This document shows, in pieces, positions 8,710 to 19,300 of a DNA stretch of 64,000 bases. How positions within the stretch are numbered: the first letter of the stretch is position 1; each line of letters begins with the position of its first letter. A program made the translations under genes and the position numbers. This DNA is from Oscillatoria acuminata PCC 6304. Its GTDB lineage: Bacteria; Cyanobacteriota; Cyanobacteriia; Cyanobacteriales; Laspinemataceae. Where the stretch lies: contig NC_019693.1 of NCBI RefSeq assembly GCF_000317105.1, forward strand, positions 4,341,227-4,405,226, read 5' to 3'. The notes under the pieces were generated by a model. That model searched no databases and was not told the origin of the DNA. It worked only from the letters and a program-made list of their open reading frames with translations.

Positions 8710-9984
8710 ATGAAACGTTTATTTAATCGCCTGTTGGATTGGTTGCCCAAACTTCCCCTGCAAGTTTGGGTTTTAATTTCTGGGCGGTTGTTGTCCGGAA
8801 TTGGCAGTGGATTTACGTTGTTTTATGCCCCGATATTCTTTGTCAATGAGGTGGGATTAACTAAAACTGCGGTGGGGTTTGCTTTAGGCATCGGGTCGAT
8901 CGCCGGAATTGTCGGGCGGATTGTCTGTGGTTCCTGTCTGGATTCACCCCATTGGGGCCGCAAACGCACCTTACTGGCAGCGGCAATTATTTCCGCGATC
9001 GCCTCTGGGGTATTAACCGTTGCTAACGGGTTTGAAATCCTAGTCTTAGGGAATATTCTCATGGGGTTTGGTATCGGCTTATATTGGCCTGCTACCGAGT
9101 CCGTGGTGGCGGATTTAACCACCGGAGGACAACGCCATGAAGCCTATGCAATGGCCCGACTGGGAGATAGTTTAGGGTTACAGGTGGGGGTCATTTGGGG
9201 CGGTTTTTTGATTTCCGTAACCGGGGAATATCGGTTACTGTTTATCATTGATTCCGCCTCATTTTTGCTGTTTTTTGGATTAATTTGGATGGCAATTACG
9301 GAACCTCAGCGCCAGGGGGGTGCTTCTAAACCGCCGTTGCAAGGATGGATGAGTGCCTTTCGCGATCGCACCTTAATGGTGTATGCCTTGGTGAATATTA
9401 TCTTTACCACCTATATCGCCCAAATTCAAACCACTCTGCCTCTATATCTGAGTGATTTTGTAGAATCAGAAGACACCGGCAGAGGATTTTCCCCCGGAAC
9501 AATTGGGGGATTATTTACCTGGCATTTAGCCCTCTGTATCTTGATGCAATTGCCCGTTTCCCGAGTTTTCAAAGACTTGCGACAGTCCAAAGTATTGGCA
9601 ATTTCCGGCATTTTATGGGCAGCGGGATTTATTTTTATTGCCATTACGGGAACAATTTCAACTTCGCCGTTGGTAACGGCAACGATCGCCCTCGGGATTC
9701 TGGCGATCGCGATCGTGGTTTACAATCCTGCTGCCTCCTCTTTAGTGGCAGAAATGGCCCCGGTTTCGTTGCGGGGAGTCTATTTGTCTCTGAACTCTCA
9801 ATGTTGGGCGATCGGCTATTTTATCGGACCTCTTTTGGGGGGATGGGTATTAGATTTACCCCGTCCCCTTTCTGATGGATTATGGCCCGGATTAGTCGTC
9901 AGTGTGGGGATTGTGATCGGGATTTTACAGGTTTTGGACCGAATGTTGATTCAGCGAAAACGCTTGAGTGAATCACAAGTTTGA
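8710..9984 (+). CDS. MFS transporter
   Basis: 424 aa with about twelve hydrophobic helices. The loop after helix 2 has the MFS motif A variant 'GRIVCGSCLDSPHWGRKRTL' near residues 73-92, and the C-terminal half has the repeat-like 'SLVAEMAPVSLRGVYLSLNS'. The overall pattern fits drug/metabolite efflux MFS proteins, but the substrate cannot be inferred from sequence or neighbours. It ends just before an inverted-repeat element separating it from convergent hisIE. Confidence 0.88.
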   Translation: MKRLFNRLLDWLPKLPLQVWVLISGRLLSGIGSGFTLFYAPIFFVNEVGLTKTAVGFALGIGSIAGIVGRIVCGSCLDSPHWGRKRTLLAAAIISAIASGVLTVANGFEILVLGNILMGFGIGLYWPATESVVADLTTGGQRHEAYAMARLGDSLGLQVGVIWGGFLISVTGEYRLLFIIDSASFLLFFGLIWMAITEPQRQGGASKPPLQGWMSAFRDRTLMVYALVNIIFTTYIAQIQTTLPLYLSDFVESEDTGRGFSPGTIGGLFTWHLALCILMQLPVSRVFKDLRQSKVLAISGILWAAGFIFIAITGTISTSPLVTATIALGILAIAIVVYNPAASSLVAEMAPVSLRGVYLSLNSQCWAIGYFIGPLLGGWVLDLPRPLSDGLWPGLVVSVGIVIGILQVLDRMLIQRKRLSESQV

Positions 9985-9990
9985 TGATGC

Positions 9991-10252
9991 GACAACCGGC
10001 GGGGGATCAATCCCCCGCCTAACAGCTAAAGTCGGTTGAAACCGACTGATACCAAATCCGATTGTTAAAACTCGATCTTCCTTCTCTATTAGAGGGCTAA
10101 GGCAGACTATAGTCCTTCGGTCCAGGCTATGCTCAATCTGGGGAGTCAGACCCTTGAGTGCGTAGGTTTTTATAGCCTTATACTGTGGTATTTTTAGTCG
10201 GTTTTAACCGACTTTAGCTGTTAGGCGGGGGTTTTAACCCCCGCCGGTTGTC
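9991..10252. repeat. 262-bp element with ~56-bp inverted ends
   Basis: The left end begins GACAACCGGCGGGGGATCAA and the right end is its near-perfect reverse complement. Each arm itself contains two smaller hairpins (GGCGGGGG..CCCCCGCC and AGTCGGTT..AACCGACT). The ~150-bp core codes for nothing and begins with the ATACCAAATCCG motif also seen at one end of the 14367-14488 element. It sits exactly between convergent genes, where it may terminate both. A related CAGTCGGTTTCAACCGACTG hairpin is at 53390-53410. Confidence 0.75.
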
Positions 10253-10263
10253 AATTTGAATTG

Positions 10264-10914
10264 TTATCGCCGACGCTGTTGCAACTTGCGATAAACCTCT
10301 CGCAAATCCACATTATGTTTTGCTAAAGCAACCATTGAATGATAGAATAAATCAGCGACTTCCCCAGCGATCGCATCGGCATCGTCATCTTTACAAGCCA
10401 TCACCACTTCCGCTGATTCTTCCCCAATTTTTTTGAGAATTTTATTATCCCCACCGGCGATTAATCTAGCGGTATAGGACTCTTCTGAGGGATGGTCCCG
10501 CCGATCGCAAATAACCTCAAAGACCTGGGAAAGCGTATCTGCCGGAGGTGCAGCAATGTGGCCCTCGATTTGATGAAAACAACTGCGTTCCCCGGTATGG
10601 CAGGCAATATCGCCAATTTGTTCAATGCCAATTAACAGGCAGTCATTATCGCAGTCATAGCGAAGCGATCGCACCTTTTGGAGATGGCCCGAGGTTGCCC
10701 CTTTGTGCCACAATTCTTGGCGCGATCGACTCCAATACCAACATTCCCCTGTGTCCAGGGTTTTTTGCAACGATTCCGCATTCATCCAGGCCATCATCAA
10801 CACAGTTCCATCCAGATAATCCTGGGCGATCGCCGGAACGAGACCCTGTTCATTATAGCGAATCCGATCCACAGGAATCGCCGTTTTACTGCTTGCCATT
10901 TCAGTCTCCGACAT
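10264..10914 (-). CDS. hisIE: Bifunctional HisI/HisE histidine biosynthesis enzyme
   Basis: 216 aa. The N-terminal phosphoribosyl-AMP cyclohydrolase domain (about 1-115) includes [39 protein letters not shown] and the zinc-site YDCDNDCLL and CHTGERSCF motifs. The C-terminal phosphoribosyl-ATP pyrophosphohydrolase domain (about 125-216) includes [19 protein letters not shown] and [17 protein letters not shown]. It carries out steps 2 and 3 of histidine biosynthesis in the cytoplasm. It starts 5 bp after the stop of the upstream glycosyltransferase-like gene, so they are likely co-transcribed. Confidence 0.95.
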   Translation of the reverse strand: MSETEMASSKTAIPVDRIRYNEQGLVPAIAQDYLDGTVLMMAWMNAESLQKTLDTGECWYWSRSRQELWHKGATSGHLQKVRSLRYDCDNDCLLIGIEQIGDIACHTGERSCFHQIEGHIAAPPADTLSQVFEVICDRRDHPSEESYTARLIAGGDNKILKKIGEESAEVVMACKDDDADAIAGEVADLFYHSMVALAKHNVDLREVYRKLQQRRR

Positions 10915-10919
10915 AACGG

Positions 10920-11792
10920 TTATGTAAACTTAACATCTTTGATTTTCTGACTCCAACCCTCACCATAATGCTGAACTTCTAAAAAATTGGCATTTTGCGG
11001 CGCAGGCTTGTAAACTCGAAAAGTCCGGGCAATTCCCAAAGTGGCCGCACTTTCCAAAGGTCCAAAAAAGCGCGAATCCCGGTCCAAAAAGTACGGTTGA
11101 TTGGCCCATTGTTCCATTTGAGGCCGATGCAGAAAAAAGCAACCCGAATGGGGATTTTCTGCCCGCTTAATGGTAATCGGTTGCCCCAGAACTTTACCCG
11201 TCAGCACTAGGTTATCACTAAAATAGTGAGCAAAATTATCTTTTCTGCCGGTTTTGAATTCTAACTCTGGGTCAATGTAAAACTTTCTCACCCCAGGCTT
11301 GTTCAACCGTTCAAATCGATTGGGTTGGAGGACGGCATGATTGCCAATGTAGCCCGTAAACCAGGATAACTTTTGGAAAAAATCCGGGTCACTTAAAATA
11401 ATATCATCTTCCAAATAGCAATAATAATCATAGCGGCCTAAATTTTGTTTTAGCACCCCGTGACATTCAAACCCCAACAGCATAGGATGACAGGCAAAGG
11501 ATTTATGGGTATAGGAATCCCGACTCACCGGCAATTGGTCCAGCAGATGTAACCCCTGAGTCGTGCAGATGATAATCGAGAGTTCCACCGAAGTTTCCAG
11601 ATTCGCCGGGAGGGTATATAACTGCTGGTTGTACTGAAAATAGAACTGTGAGGCCCGATTATAACAGTGATGTAACGATTCAATGCACTGAGTCAGGGCT
11701 TGAATCCGAGGTTGGGAGTCGGGGCTTAACGATGCATAACCGCCCCCTCCCTCGGGATTGAAAACATGAGGAATGGTTACTAAAACCCGCAT
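10920..11792 (-). CDS. Glycosyltransferase-like (GT-A fold) protein
   Basis: 290 aa. It begins [20 protein letters not shown] and has an acidic cluster [15 protein letters not shown] with E128-D129-D130 that resembles the metal/nucleotide-sugar-binding DXD motif of GT-A glycosyltransferases, inside the context '[20 protein letters not shown]'. A later '[12 protein letters not shown]' could line the acceptor site. No membrane segment. Sugar and acceptor are unknown. Hits in databases may be labelled only as calcium-binding or hypothetical. It is transcribed just ahead of hisIE with 5 bp between them; a functional link to histidine synthesis is not evident. Confidence 0.6.
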   Translation of the reverse strand: MRVLVTIPHVFNPEGGGGYASLSPDSQPRIQALTQCIESLHHCYNRASQFYFQYNQQLYTLPANLETSVELSIIICTTQGLHLLDQLPVSRDSYTHKSFACHPMLLGFECHGVLKQNLGRYDYYCYLEDDIILSDPDFFQKLSWFTGYIGNHAVLQPNRFERLNKPGVRKFYIDPELEFKTGRKDNFAHYFSDNLVLTGKVLGQPITIKRAENPHSGCFFLHRPQMEQWANQPYFLDRDSRFFGPLESAATLGIARTFRVYKPAPQNANFLEVQHYGEGWSQKIKDVKFT

Positions 11793-12080
11793 AGTCGCTG
11801 TCTCTAAAACTCTTTGAACACTGGGTAATCAGGTTTCGGGTTGGGTAGGAGATCAAGGGGATAAAAAACCGGGTTTCATCGCCCTTGCTGGGGTGCAAAG
11901 CCGGTAAAAATTTTGTCAAGAAACCCAATTTCTAACCGCTCTACCAGCGTACTAGACCTGGGGACTGCGATCGGGGTAAGATTAAACATTATAACTTGGA
12001 CGCTCCTCTTAAACACTTCCCACCCAAAAGCCGTATTCTAAACAAAGTCAACCGTTAAGCCTCTGGCAAAGGAGACTCCT

Positions 12081-13379
12081 TTGGTTACAACCACCTTCAA
12101 TACCACAAAATCTGAAGAAATTTTTGCTGCCGCCCAAAAACTGATGCCTGGAGGGGTCAGTTCTCCCGTGCGTGCCTTCAAATCCGTGGGGGGACAACCC
12201 ATCGTTTTTGATAGAGTCGAAGGCGCGTATGTTTGGGACGTAGATGGAAACCAATACATCGACTATGTGGGAACTTGGGGACCCGCCATCTGTGGACATA
12301 CTCACCCCGAAGTGATTGCGGCCCTCCATGATGCCTTAAACAAAGGGACCAGCTTTGGTGCACCCTGTTACCAAGAGAACGTCCTCGCCGAAATGGTGAT
12401 TGATGCCGTTCCCTGCATCGAAATGGTGAGATTTGTCAACTCGGGAACTGAGGCTTGTATGGCGGTTTTACGCCTGATGCGTGCCTTCACCGGACGGGAG
12501 AAATTAATCAAATTTGAAGGCTGTTATCACGGACACGCTGATATGTTCCTGGTGAAAGCCGGTTCCGGCGTTGCTACCTTGGGACTACCGGACTCTCCCG
12601 GGGTTCCCAAATCCACCACCGCCAATACCCTCACCGCACCTTACAACGACCTGGAAGCCGTTAAAACCTTATTTGAGCAAAATCCTGACGAGATTGCTGG
12701 GGTGATTTTAGAACCCGTTGTCGGCAATGCGGGATTTATTCCCCCAGATGCAGGATTCCTGGAAGGATTGCGGGTCCTGACTCAGGAATATGGCGCGTTA
12801 CTGGTGTTTGATGAAGTCATGACGGGATTCCGGATTGCTTATGGCGGTGCCCAGGAAAAATTCGGCGTCACCCCCGACTTAACCACCTTGGGTAAAGTGA
12901 TTGGCGGTGGATTGCCCGTAGGGGCCTATGGTGGACGCCGGGACATCATGGAAATGGTGGCCCCCGCTGGTCCGATGTATCAAGCCGGGACCCTTTCGGG
13001 GAATCCGTTAGCCATGACAGCAGGAATTAAAACCCTGGAATTGCTCAACAAATCGGGAACTTACGAGTATCTGGACAAGATTACCAAAAAGTTGAGTCAG
13101 GGACTGCTGAAAATTGCCAAAGAAACCGGCAATGAAGCCTGTGGCGGTCAAATTAGCGCCATGTTTGGCTTATTTTTCAATCCCGGACCTGTGCATAATT
13201 ATGAAGATGCCAAAAAATCTGACTTGAGCAAATTTGCCCGCTTCCATCGCGGAATGCTAGAACGGGGAGTTTATTTAGCACCTTCTCAATTTGAGGCGGG
13301 ATTTACTTCTTTGGCCCATACCGATGAAGATATCGATCGCACTTTAGCGATGGCCCATGAGGTCATGTCTAGTCTATAG
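12081..13379 (+). CDS. hemL: Glutamate-1-semialdehyde 2,1-aminomutase
   Basis: 432 aa, full length. This PLP enzyme turns glutamate-1-semialdehyde into 5-aminolevulinate, the last step of the C5 route feeding haem, chlorophyll and bilin synthesis. The start is TTG at 12081 with GGAGA nine bases upstream; the protein then starts [20 protein letters not shown] as expected. Key sites: [14 protein letters not shown] (119-132, phosphate/substrate), D244 in [11 protein letters not shown] (PLP ring) and the Schiff-base lysine K272 in [16 protein letters not shown]. Likely monocistronic with a strong terminator after it. Confidence 0.96.
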   Translation: MVTTTFNTTKSEEIFAAAQKLMPGGVSSPVRAFKSVGGQPIVFDRVEGAYVWDVDGNQYIDYVGTWGPAICGHTHPEVIAALHDALNKGTSFGAPCYQENVLAEMVIDAVPCIEMVRFVNSGTEACMAVLRLMRAFTGREKLIKFEGCYHGHADMFLVKAGSGVATLGLPDSPGVPKSTTANTLTAPYNDLEAVKTLFEQNPDEIAGVILEPVVGNAGFIPPDAGFLEGLRVLTQEYGALLVFDEVMTGFRIAYGGAQEKFGVTPDLTTLGKVIGGGLPVGAYGGRRDIMEMVAPAGPMYQAGTLSGNPLAMTAGIKTLELLNKSGTYEYLDKITKKLSQGLLKIAKETGNEACGGQISAMFGLFFNPGPVHNYEDAKKSDLSKFARFHRGMLERGVYLAPSQFEAGFTSLAHTDEDIDRTLAMAHEVMSSL

Positions 13380-13408
13380 TTAATCCCACCGGATTTTCTG
13401 TAGCATCT

Positions 13409-13473
13409 GAGAATGAAGAACATCAGGAGGAGTCAACTTCCTGATAGTCTTCATTCTCATTGTGTTTTTTTTG
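13409..13473 (+). terminator. Intrinsic terminator after hemL
   Basis: A long interrupted stem, GAGAATGAAG..ATCAGGA pairing with TCCTGAT..CTTCATTCTC, followed by TGTGTTTTTTTTG. It starts about 30 bases after the hemL stop. Confidence 0.85.
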
Positions 13474-13568
13474 TGTTAATTTATATCAAATTTCTATTCC
13501 CTAGGTGAATCTCTACCCTTGACGGGAACACCAAAAATAACCATTACTCACTTAAAACAAAAACCCTC

Positions 13569-14183
13569 ATGAAAACCCAACAACAGCCCCATCAATTTCG
13601 AGGCAGTCCACTGTTTTGGACTGCATTACTCGCCCTCCCCATCGCCTTCACCCTCCCTGAATCCGCTGTGGGACAAGTGAATGAACAGGAACTCCAAAGC
13701 ATTCTCCAAACCCGACAGATTGCCCTGGATGCTTTAAACAACCGGGATTTTACCAGCATTGAACCCTATTTACATCCCGCTTTTACCATTACCACGGTGG
13801 ATAACAAGGTCTTTCATACCGTCAGTGAATTTGAAGCCTATTGGAATGAACAATTTACCGGACCCATTGAACGGCTGACCATGAGTTTGGAAGGGGAAAC
13901 TATCCGAACTTTTTTATCACCAGAAATAGAAGTCGCCTCGGGAGAGGCTCTCTCGACATTCTATTTCCGAGATGGAAATGAGGAAATGATGCCTTTGCGA
14001 TGGACTGCTGTGCTGCAAAAAGTGCAGAATACCTGGACGATTCAATCTCTCCATTTTTCGGCAAATTTATTAGATAATCCCGTTTTAAATCATGCTGAAA
14101 ATCGGGGAAATTTTATGGCGGTTGGCACATCGGTTGCGGGAGTTTTGGTGGGGGCGCTGTTGATGTTTCTGTTACGGCGGTAA
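13569..14183 (+). CDS. Exported or anchored NTF2-like (DUF4440-type) protein
   Basis: 204 aa. An N-terminal signal sequence (FWTALLALPIAFTLPESAVG, cleavage likely after the AVGQ region near residue 35) precedes an NTF2-like domain: 'LQTRQIALDALNNRDFTSIE', 'HPAFTITTVDNKVFHTVSEF' and the final strand 'RWTAVLQKVQNTWTIQSLHF'. A C-terminal hydrophobic helix (VGTSVAGVLVGALLMFLLRR) would anchor it in the membrane. Related cyanobacterial proteins have no known function; the fold is used for small-ligand binding or catalysis. Standalone gene. Confidence 0.65.
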   Translation: MKTQQQPHQFRGSPLFWTALLALPIAFTLPESAVGQVNEQELQSILQTRQIALDALNNRDFTSIEPYLHPAFTITTVDNKVFHTVSEFEAYWNEQFTGPIERLTMSLEGETIRTFLSPEIEVASGEALSTFYFRDGNEEMMPLRWTAVLQKVQNTWTIQSLHFSANLLDNPVLNHAENRGNFMAVGTSVAGVLVGALLMFLLRR

Positions 14184-14366
14184 ACAGGGCTTTGGGGATC
14201 GTCTCAATTTTTTCAAGAGACCTAACCCCCCCAGCCCCCTTCCCTTCAAGGGAAGGGGGAGAAAGATTTTTATTCTCTTTTGAAAAGAGACCTAACCCCC
14301 CCCAGCCCCCTTCCCTTCAAGGGAAGGGGGAGTAAGACTTTTATTCTCTTGTGAAAAGAGAATTAA

Positions 14367-14488
14367 TACGGAATCCGGTTGTCAAAGGTTTATCAAAACC
14401 CGCAGCGTCCAGCCTGGGACTATACGGACAAAGCCCGCCTGCGCGGGCTAAAAGCGAAAATCGACTTTTACCAACCGGATTTGGTATA
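14367..14488. repeat. Short inverted-repeat element (CCAAATCCGG type)
   Basis: The left end TACGGAATCCGGTTGTCAAA and right end, reading TATACCAAATCCGGTTGGTA on the other strand, form imperfect inverted repeats about 120 bp apart. The interior has a GCCCGC..GCGGGC hairpin and no gene. Confidence 0.6.
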
Positions 14489-14522
14489 ACCCCCCCAGCC
14501 TTACAAGAGTAGGTTTTTTAGA

Positions 14523-14837
14523 CTAGCCCTGTCAAGGTGGTAAATGGAATCGGGCCTCATCATAAGTTTCTTGTAGGGGCGTATTGCATACGCCCTCTTG
14601 ATCGGTCAATGGAATCGGGCCTCATCATAAGTTTCTTGTAGGGGCGTATTGCATACGCCCTCTTGATCGGTCAATGGAATCGGGCCTCATCATAAGTTTC
14701 TTGTAGGGGCGTATTGCATACGCCCTCTTGATCGGTCAATGGAATCGGGCCTCATCATAAGTTTCTTGTAGGGGCGTATTGCATACATGAGAGAATTTAT
14801 GCAATACGCCCCTACAAATACACCTTGACAGGGCTAG
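14523..14837. mobile_element. CTAG-ended non-autonomous element, copy A, with internal tandem repeat
   Basis: Perfect 17-bp inverted ends (CTAGCCCTGTCAAGGTG left, CACCTTGACAGGGCTAG right) flanked by a perfect 9-bp direct repeat TTTTTTAGA (14514-14522 and 14838-14846), the footprint of transposition. Inside, a 65-bp unit (TCAATGGAATCGGGCCTCAT..) is repeated nearly four times from 14541 to about 14787, each containing GTATTGCATACGCC. No transposase. Copies B (36922-37112) and C (52056-52182) share ends and core motifs. Confidence 0.85.
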
Positions 14838-14987
14838 TTTTTTAGACTTAACTACATCTCCGGTCCCCTCCCCTTGCCAAGGGGAGGGGACCGGAAGTAA
14901 AGGCAAATCACTATGCGCGTAAAAACCCTACTCTTGTAAGAGGGGGGAGAGGTCCGATCGCGTTTTAGGTAACATTGAGATGCTCCC

Positions 14988-15150
14988 GGGTCTTGTTCCT
15001 GCGATCGCAGCGAGTTTGATTCCGATTATTATACAAAATATGCGGGATCTGTTGATTAAAAATGGGTGAATTTTTGAGTGCTTAGGTTTGGCTGCATTTA
15101 TTGGATAAAAACTTCAGGGGTGAGGACGAACTTCAGACTGAGTTGATGTT
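14988..15150. other. Short non-coding stretch after the kinase operon
   Basis: Holds only unclassified sequence between the repeat island and the stop codon of the 383-aa kinase; no terminator with a clear T-run was found for that operon. Confidence 0.35.
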
Positions 15151-16302
15151 TTAGGGTTGAACCTGACTGGGGAGGGTGAGGGTAAAGAAAAAAGTGGTGC
15201 CGGTATTGAGTTGCGAGTCTACCCCGATGCATCCCCCATGTCTTTCTATAATTTTTTTACAGAGACTCATGCCGATTCCCGTACCGGGATATTGATTATA
15301 CGGATGGATTCGTTTGAAGATTTCAAACACTAGGGGATAATTTTCTTCCGCGATGCCGATGCCATTATCTTGAATACGAAATTCAGCAAATTTTTGCTCG
15401 GTGAAGGTGAGAGAAATGTTTATTTTTGGAGTCACTTGAGGGCGGCGAAACTTAATGGCATTACTCAGGATATTTTGAAAAAGCTGGATCAGTTGGGTGC
15501 GATCGCCGATGACGATGGGGAGGGGGTCATGGGTGATACAAGCGCCACTGCCGTTGATATCATCTTGTAAATTGGCTAAGGCTTCGGTTAAGACTACTTC
15601 GCAATCAATGGGTTCCAGTTCCACGTTACCCGCTCGGACCCGAGAATAAGATAGTAAATCTTGAATTAGTTGATTCATGCGCTGACTAGCTTTAGAAATT
15701 TCACTCAGATAATGTTCACCCTTTTCATCGAGTAAGGTATCATATTGCCAGCGTAACATATCCGCATAGCCCATAATCAATTGTAAAGGAGATTGCAAAT
15801 CATGGGAAGCGACTCCTGCAAATTGCTCTAATTCAGTATTAGATCTTCGTAATTCTTTATTCAGGGTTTGTAACTCTTGATTTTTTTGAACCAGTTGGCG
15901 TTGCAGACGCTCGATGGTCAGTTGTTTATGGATTCGGGCCAGGACTTCTTCGGTTTGAAAGGGCTTGGTAATGTAGTCAGCCCCTCCGGAACTAAAGGCT
16001 TTGACTTTGGCGGTGCTATCATCAAGGGCGCTGAGAAAAATCACCGGAACTTGGCAAGTCAGGGGGTTTGACTGAAGGGATTCACAGACTTCATAGCCGC
16101 TTAAATCCGGCATCATGATATCTAATAAAATCAAATCCGGGACTACTTTTTGGCAGGTGGCTAAAGCCATTTTTCCTGTTATGGCTTTGCGAACGTTATA
16201 CCCTTTGACCATGAGCATGGAAGAGAGAACCCGTAAGTTATCCGGTTGATCATCAACGATTAAAATAACTGGCTTATTAAACTCCGCTGAAAGTTGAATC
16301 AT
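15151..16302 (-). CDS. Receiver-histidine kinase (REC-HisKA-HATPase)
   Basis: 383 aa. The receiver domain (12-128) has the acidic pair DD17-18, phospho-acceptor D61 in LILLDIMMPD and K113 in YITKPF. A coiled linker rich in Gln and Leu follows, then the dimerisation/phosphotransfer helix with H167 in FAGVASHDLQSPLQ, and a HATPase domain with N box (LSNAIKFR), DNGIGIAEEN and TGIGMSLCKKI. The H box reads HDLQ instead of HELR, as in phytochrome-type kinases (HisKA subfamily like Cph1). This is the last gene of a three-gene minus-strand operon and overlaps the upstream kinase gene by 4 bp, implying translational coupling. It could be the kinase taking phosphate from, or setting, its own receiver. 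Confidence 0.9.
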   Translation of the reverse strand: MIQLSAEFNKPVILIVDDQPDNLRVLSSMLMVKGYNVRKAITGKMALATCQKVVPDLILLDIMMPDLSGYEVCESLQSNPLTCQVPVIFLSALDDSTAKVKAFSSGGADYITKPFQTEEVLARIHKQLTIERLQRQLVQKNQELQTLNKELRRSNTELEQFAGVASHDLQSPLQLIMGYADMLRWQYDTLLDEKGEHYLSEISKASQRMNQLIQDLLSYSRVRAGNVELEPIDCEVVLTEALANLQDDINGSGACITHDPLPIVIGDRTQLIQLFQNILSNAIKFRRPQVTPKINISLTFTEQKFAEFRIQDNGIGIAEENYPLVFEIFKRIHPYNQYPGTGIGMSLCKKIIERHGGCIGVDSQLNTGTTFFFTLTLPSQVQP

Positions 16303-19300
16303 AAATCCTCCGAATAGGTTAAATGCATAATCTGATGGAATTGAAAGTTTTCAGCTAATTGGGTTAAAGCCCGTCCTGCCGGTTCAAAATCTGGAGGCAT
16401 TTCTTCTATTAACTCTAAAATCATGTCATCGCTGCATTGAGCAGCAGCATCATAAATTTTTGCTATCCATTGAGGAGGCATTTTTCCCAAATAAGATTGA
16501 AGTTGCTCCAATGAAATTTCCCCGGTTTCAGCCTCGGGTTTAAACCGTTGATAGGGAGAACTATTGGGGGCATAAATATAGCCGGTATTCAAATGGTGCC
16601 CGATTTTTTCTAAGAGTTCATCTTTTTCTAAAGGTTTGCGAAGAAAGTCATCGCATCCTGCTGCAAATACTGCGGAACGGTCTTCCTCAAACACACTGGC
16701 AGTTAGGGCTAAAATCGCAGGTTTGTGACTTCCGACAATGGCTTTAATTTGTTTGGTGGCTTCATAGCCATCCATGATGGGCATTCGGATATCCATTAAA
16801 ATTAAATCCGGCTGCCACTGTAATGAGGTGGCGATCGCCTCTTGTCCATTTTCAGCTTCGCGCACTTCAAATCCGATGCTCCCCAGGAGTTTGACGAGCA
16901 ACAACCGACTTTCTAACATATCATCCACGACGAGAATGCGTTTAGTCGGTTGATCCGGGGCTAACCCAATCACCATCCCCTTGGATTGAGTCTGAGGAAC
17001 TTCACTCGGGTCTACCTCTTCCACCTGAATTACAAAGATAAAGGTACTGCCGACTCCTACGACACTGTTTACTTGAATTTCACCCCCCATCATTCGCACA
17101 AATTGACGACTAATGGGTAAACCCAATCCCGTTCCTTGGCCCGATTTGCGTCCCGTTTCCGTTTGCCCAAAACTTTCAAAAATTAGGTTCATCTCTTCCG
17201 GCGCAATTCCAGGTCCGGTATCTTCGACTTCAAACTGGAGAAACTCGGTAGAGTAATCTCGATGATTCCCCCATTCAAACTCTCCACTGCCTCGATGAAC
17301 GCGCAGGGTAATGGCACCCCTTTGAGTAAATTTAATGGCATTCCCCAAAATATTAATTAATACTTGGCGCAATTTGGCTTGATCGGCGCGGATGTACAGG
17401 GGAACATTTGGCGTAACTTCAGTGCTCAGGAGCAAATTTTTTTCATGGGCTTTAAACTGCAACATATCTTCTAAATCTCGCAGCATCTGCCCTAAATCAA
17501 AGGGTTCTATTTTTAAGGTGGTTCTCCCGGCTTCAATTTTAGACATTTCTAAAATGTCATTAATCAGTTCTAGTAAGTGAGACCCAGCGCGATTGATAAT
17601 TTCAATTTGTTGTTGGTGTTCCGGGTGGAGGGAGGGGTCTCCTGCCATCACTTGAGCAAAGCCGAGGATGGCATTGAGGGGGGTTCTCAATTCATGGCTC
17701 ATATTGGCGAGAAATTCACTTTTGGCATGGTTAGCCATTTGGGCGGCGATCGCCGCTTGTTTGAGGGCTTCTTCGGCTTGTTTGCGATCGGTGATGTCGC
17801 TGCCAATGCCGAGAAATCCAGTAATCTGACCGATCGCATCTTGTAAAGCCGTAATCGAAAGCCACACCGGGAAGCGAGAACCATCCTTGCGGAGGTAGGT
17901 CCATTCCCGGATATCCGGGACCCCTAGACGGGCTTTGGCGACGATCGCATCAAACCCGGGGGCGACTGCATACCCCAGTTCAGCGGTTAAGGTGTCGGCA
18001 CGTTCCTGAAGTTCTTCCCGAGTGTGGATGATCACGACGTTCGCCTGAGTGGTCACTTCGTGCGCCTTATAGCCCAGCAATCGTTCAGCAGCAGCATTGA
18101 AGGTGAGAATCGTGCCTTGGGGGTCTGTGGCAATGATGGTATGTTCGGCACTATTGAGAATCGCTTTTTGTAGCCGGTTGGTTTCAATGAGTTTGGCTTG
18201 GGTTTGTTTGAGCTGAGTAATGTTACTCGCTGTGCCGGTAATGCCAATGACAAACCCGGCTTCATCCCGCAAGGGAATCGCATTCAGCATCATGTAAATT
18301 GGGGTTCCGGCTTGGGTGATATGGGTGGTTTCATATTGAGAAATTTCTTGTTTTTCCAGGAGAATCTTGCGGAAAAATTCCTGGTCCTGACTCCACCGAC
18401 TGGGGTGAATCAACTCAGTAAATGCTCGCCCCATTGCTTCGGATGGGCTATATCCATAAATATCTCGCACTGCTGCATTGACAAAGGTGATCCGTCCTTT
18501 GGTGTCAATGGTCCAAATTAAATCTTGAGAAGTTTCAACCAGGTTGCGATATTTGCTTTCACTGGTTTTGAGGGCGGTTTCCGTGAGGATGCGGGCGTTA
18601 ATTTGTTGTTGAAGTTGTTGGTTTTGTTGGTTAAGTTTGGCGCGGGCTTGTTTTTCCCGTTTCAATAAATTGGCTTGGGCGATCGCAATGCCGACTTGAG
18701 CGGCAATGGTTTCAATTAGCTCGATTTCTCCTAAATTCCATTCCCGGGGGCGATCGTACTCATGCAAAACTAAGGCCCCATTCGGTTGTCCTTTATACGA
18801 GGTTCGCACCAATAGCATGGATTTGACCTGAAACCCGGGGGACCGGCTCAAAACGGGCTGAAATAAGGGGTCCGTTTGAATGTTAGGGATGGGGATGCAG
18901 CGGTCATGTTCTAAAAATTTTGGGGTGTAAGGGTTTTCATCCAGAGGCAGTTCCAACTCCTGACTCCGTTGATATCCTTCTGCCACGGCAAAAGCCTCAA
19001 TTTGCAAGGAAGGAATGCGAGATTCTAGGTAGGTATAAATTTCAGTACCACTCACCCCCAACGCCTCTCTAATTTCTGATGCGGCAGTATCCAGCAGTTT
19101 CTCTAGTCGTAATTCCGAACGGATTTTTTCCGTGATGCCTCGGAGGAGTTCGCTGCGGATTAATTGTTTTTCTAACTGAATTTTGACCTGTTTGCGTGTG
19201 GTAATATCTAAAATTGTGCCGAAGATTTGAATGGGCTTTCTATGGAGGTCGAGAATCACTTCTCCTTTGGCCTCTACATAGCGAATTTCTCCATCCGGTC

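Larger units (their letters stand above)
14195..14987. repeat. Compound repeat island with GCATCTCAAT-type ends
   Basis: The left end GGGATCGTCTCAATTTT and right end ACATTGAGATGCTCCC are weak versions of the termini of the element at 59570-59677. Inside come two 70-bp-spaced copies of AAGAGACCTAACCCCCC..AGCCCCCTTCCC (14215-14362), which also occur once in the 59570 element, then two further inserted elements listed separately. The last part (14850-14950) has a CCGGTCCCCTCCCC / GGGGAGGGGACCGG hairpin. No coding frame. This explains most of the 967-bp gap after 14183. Confidence 0.55.
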
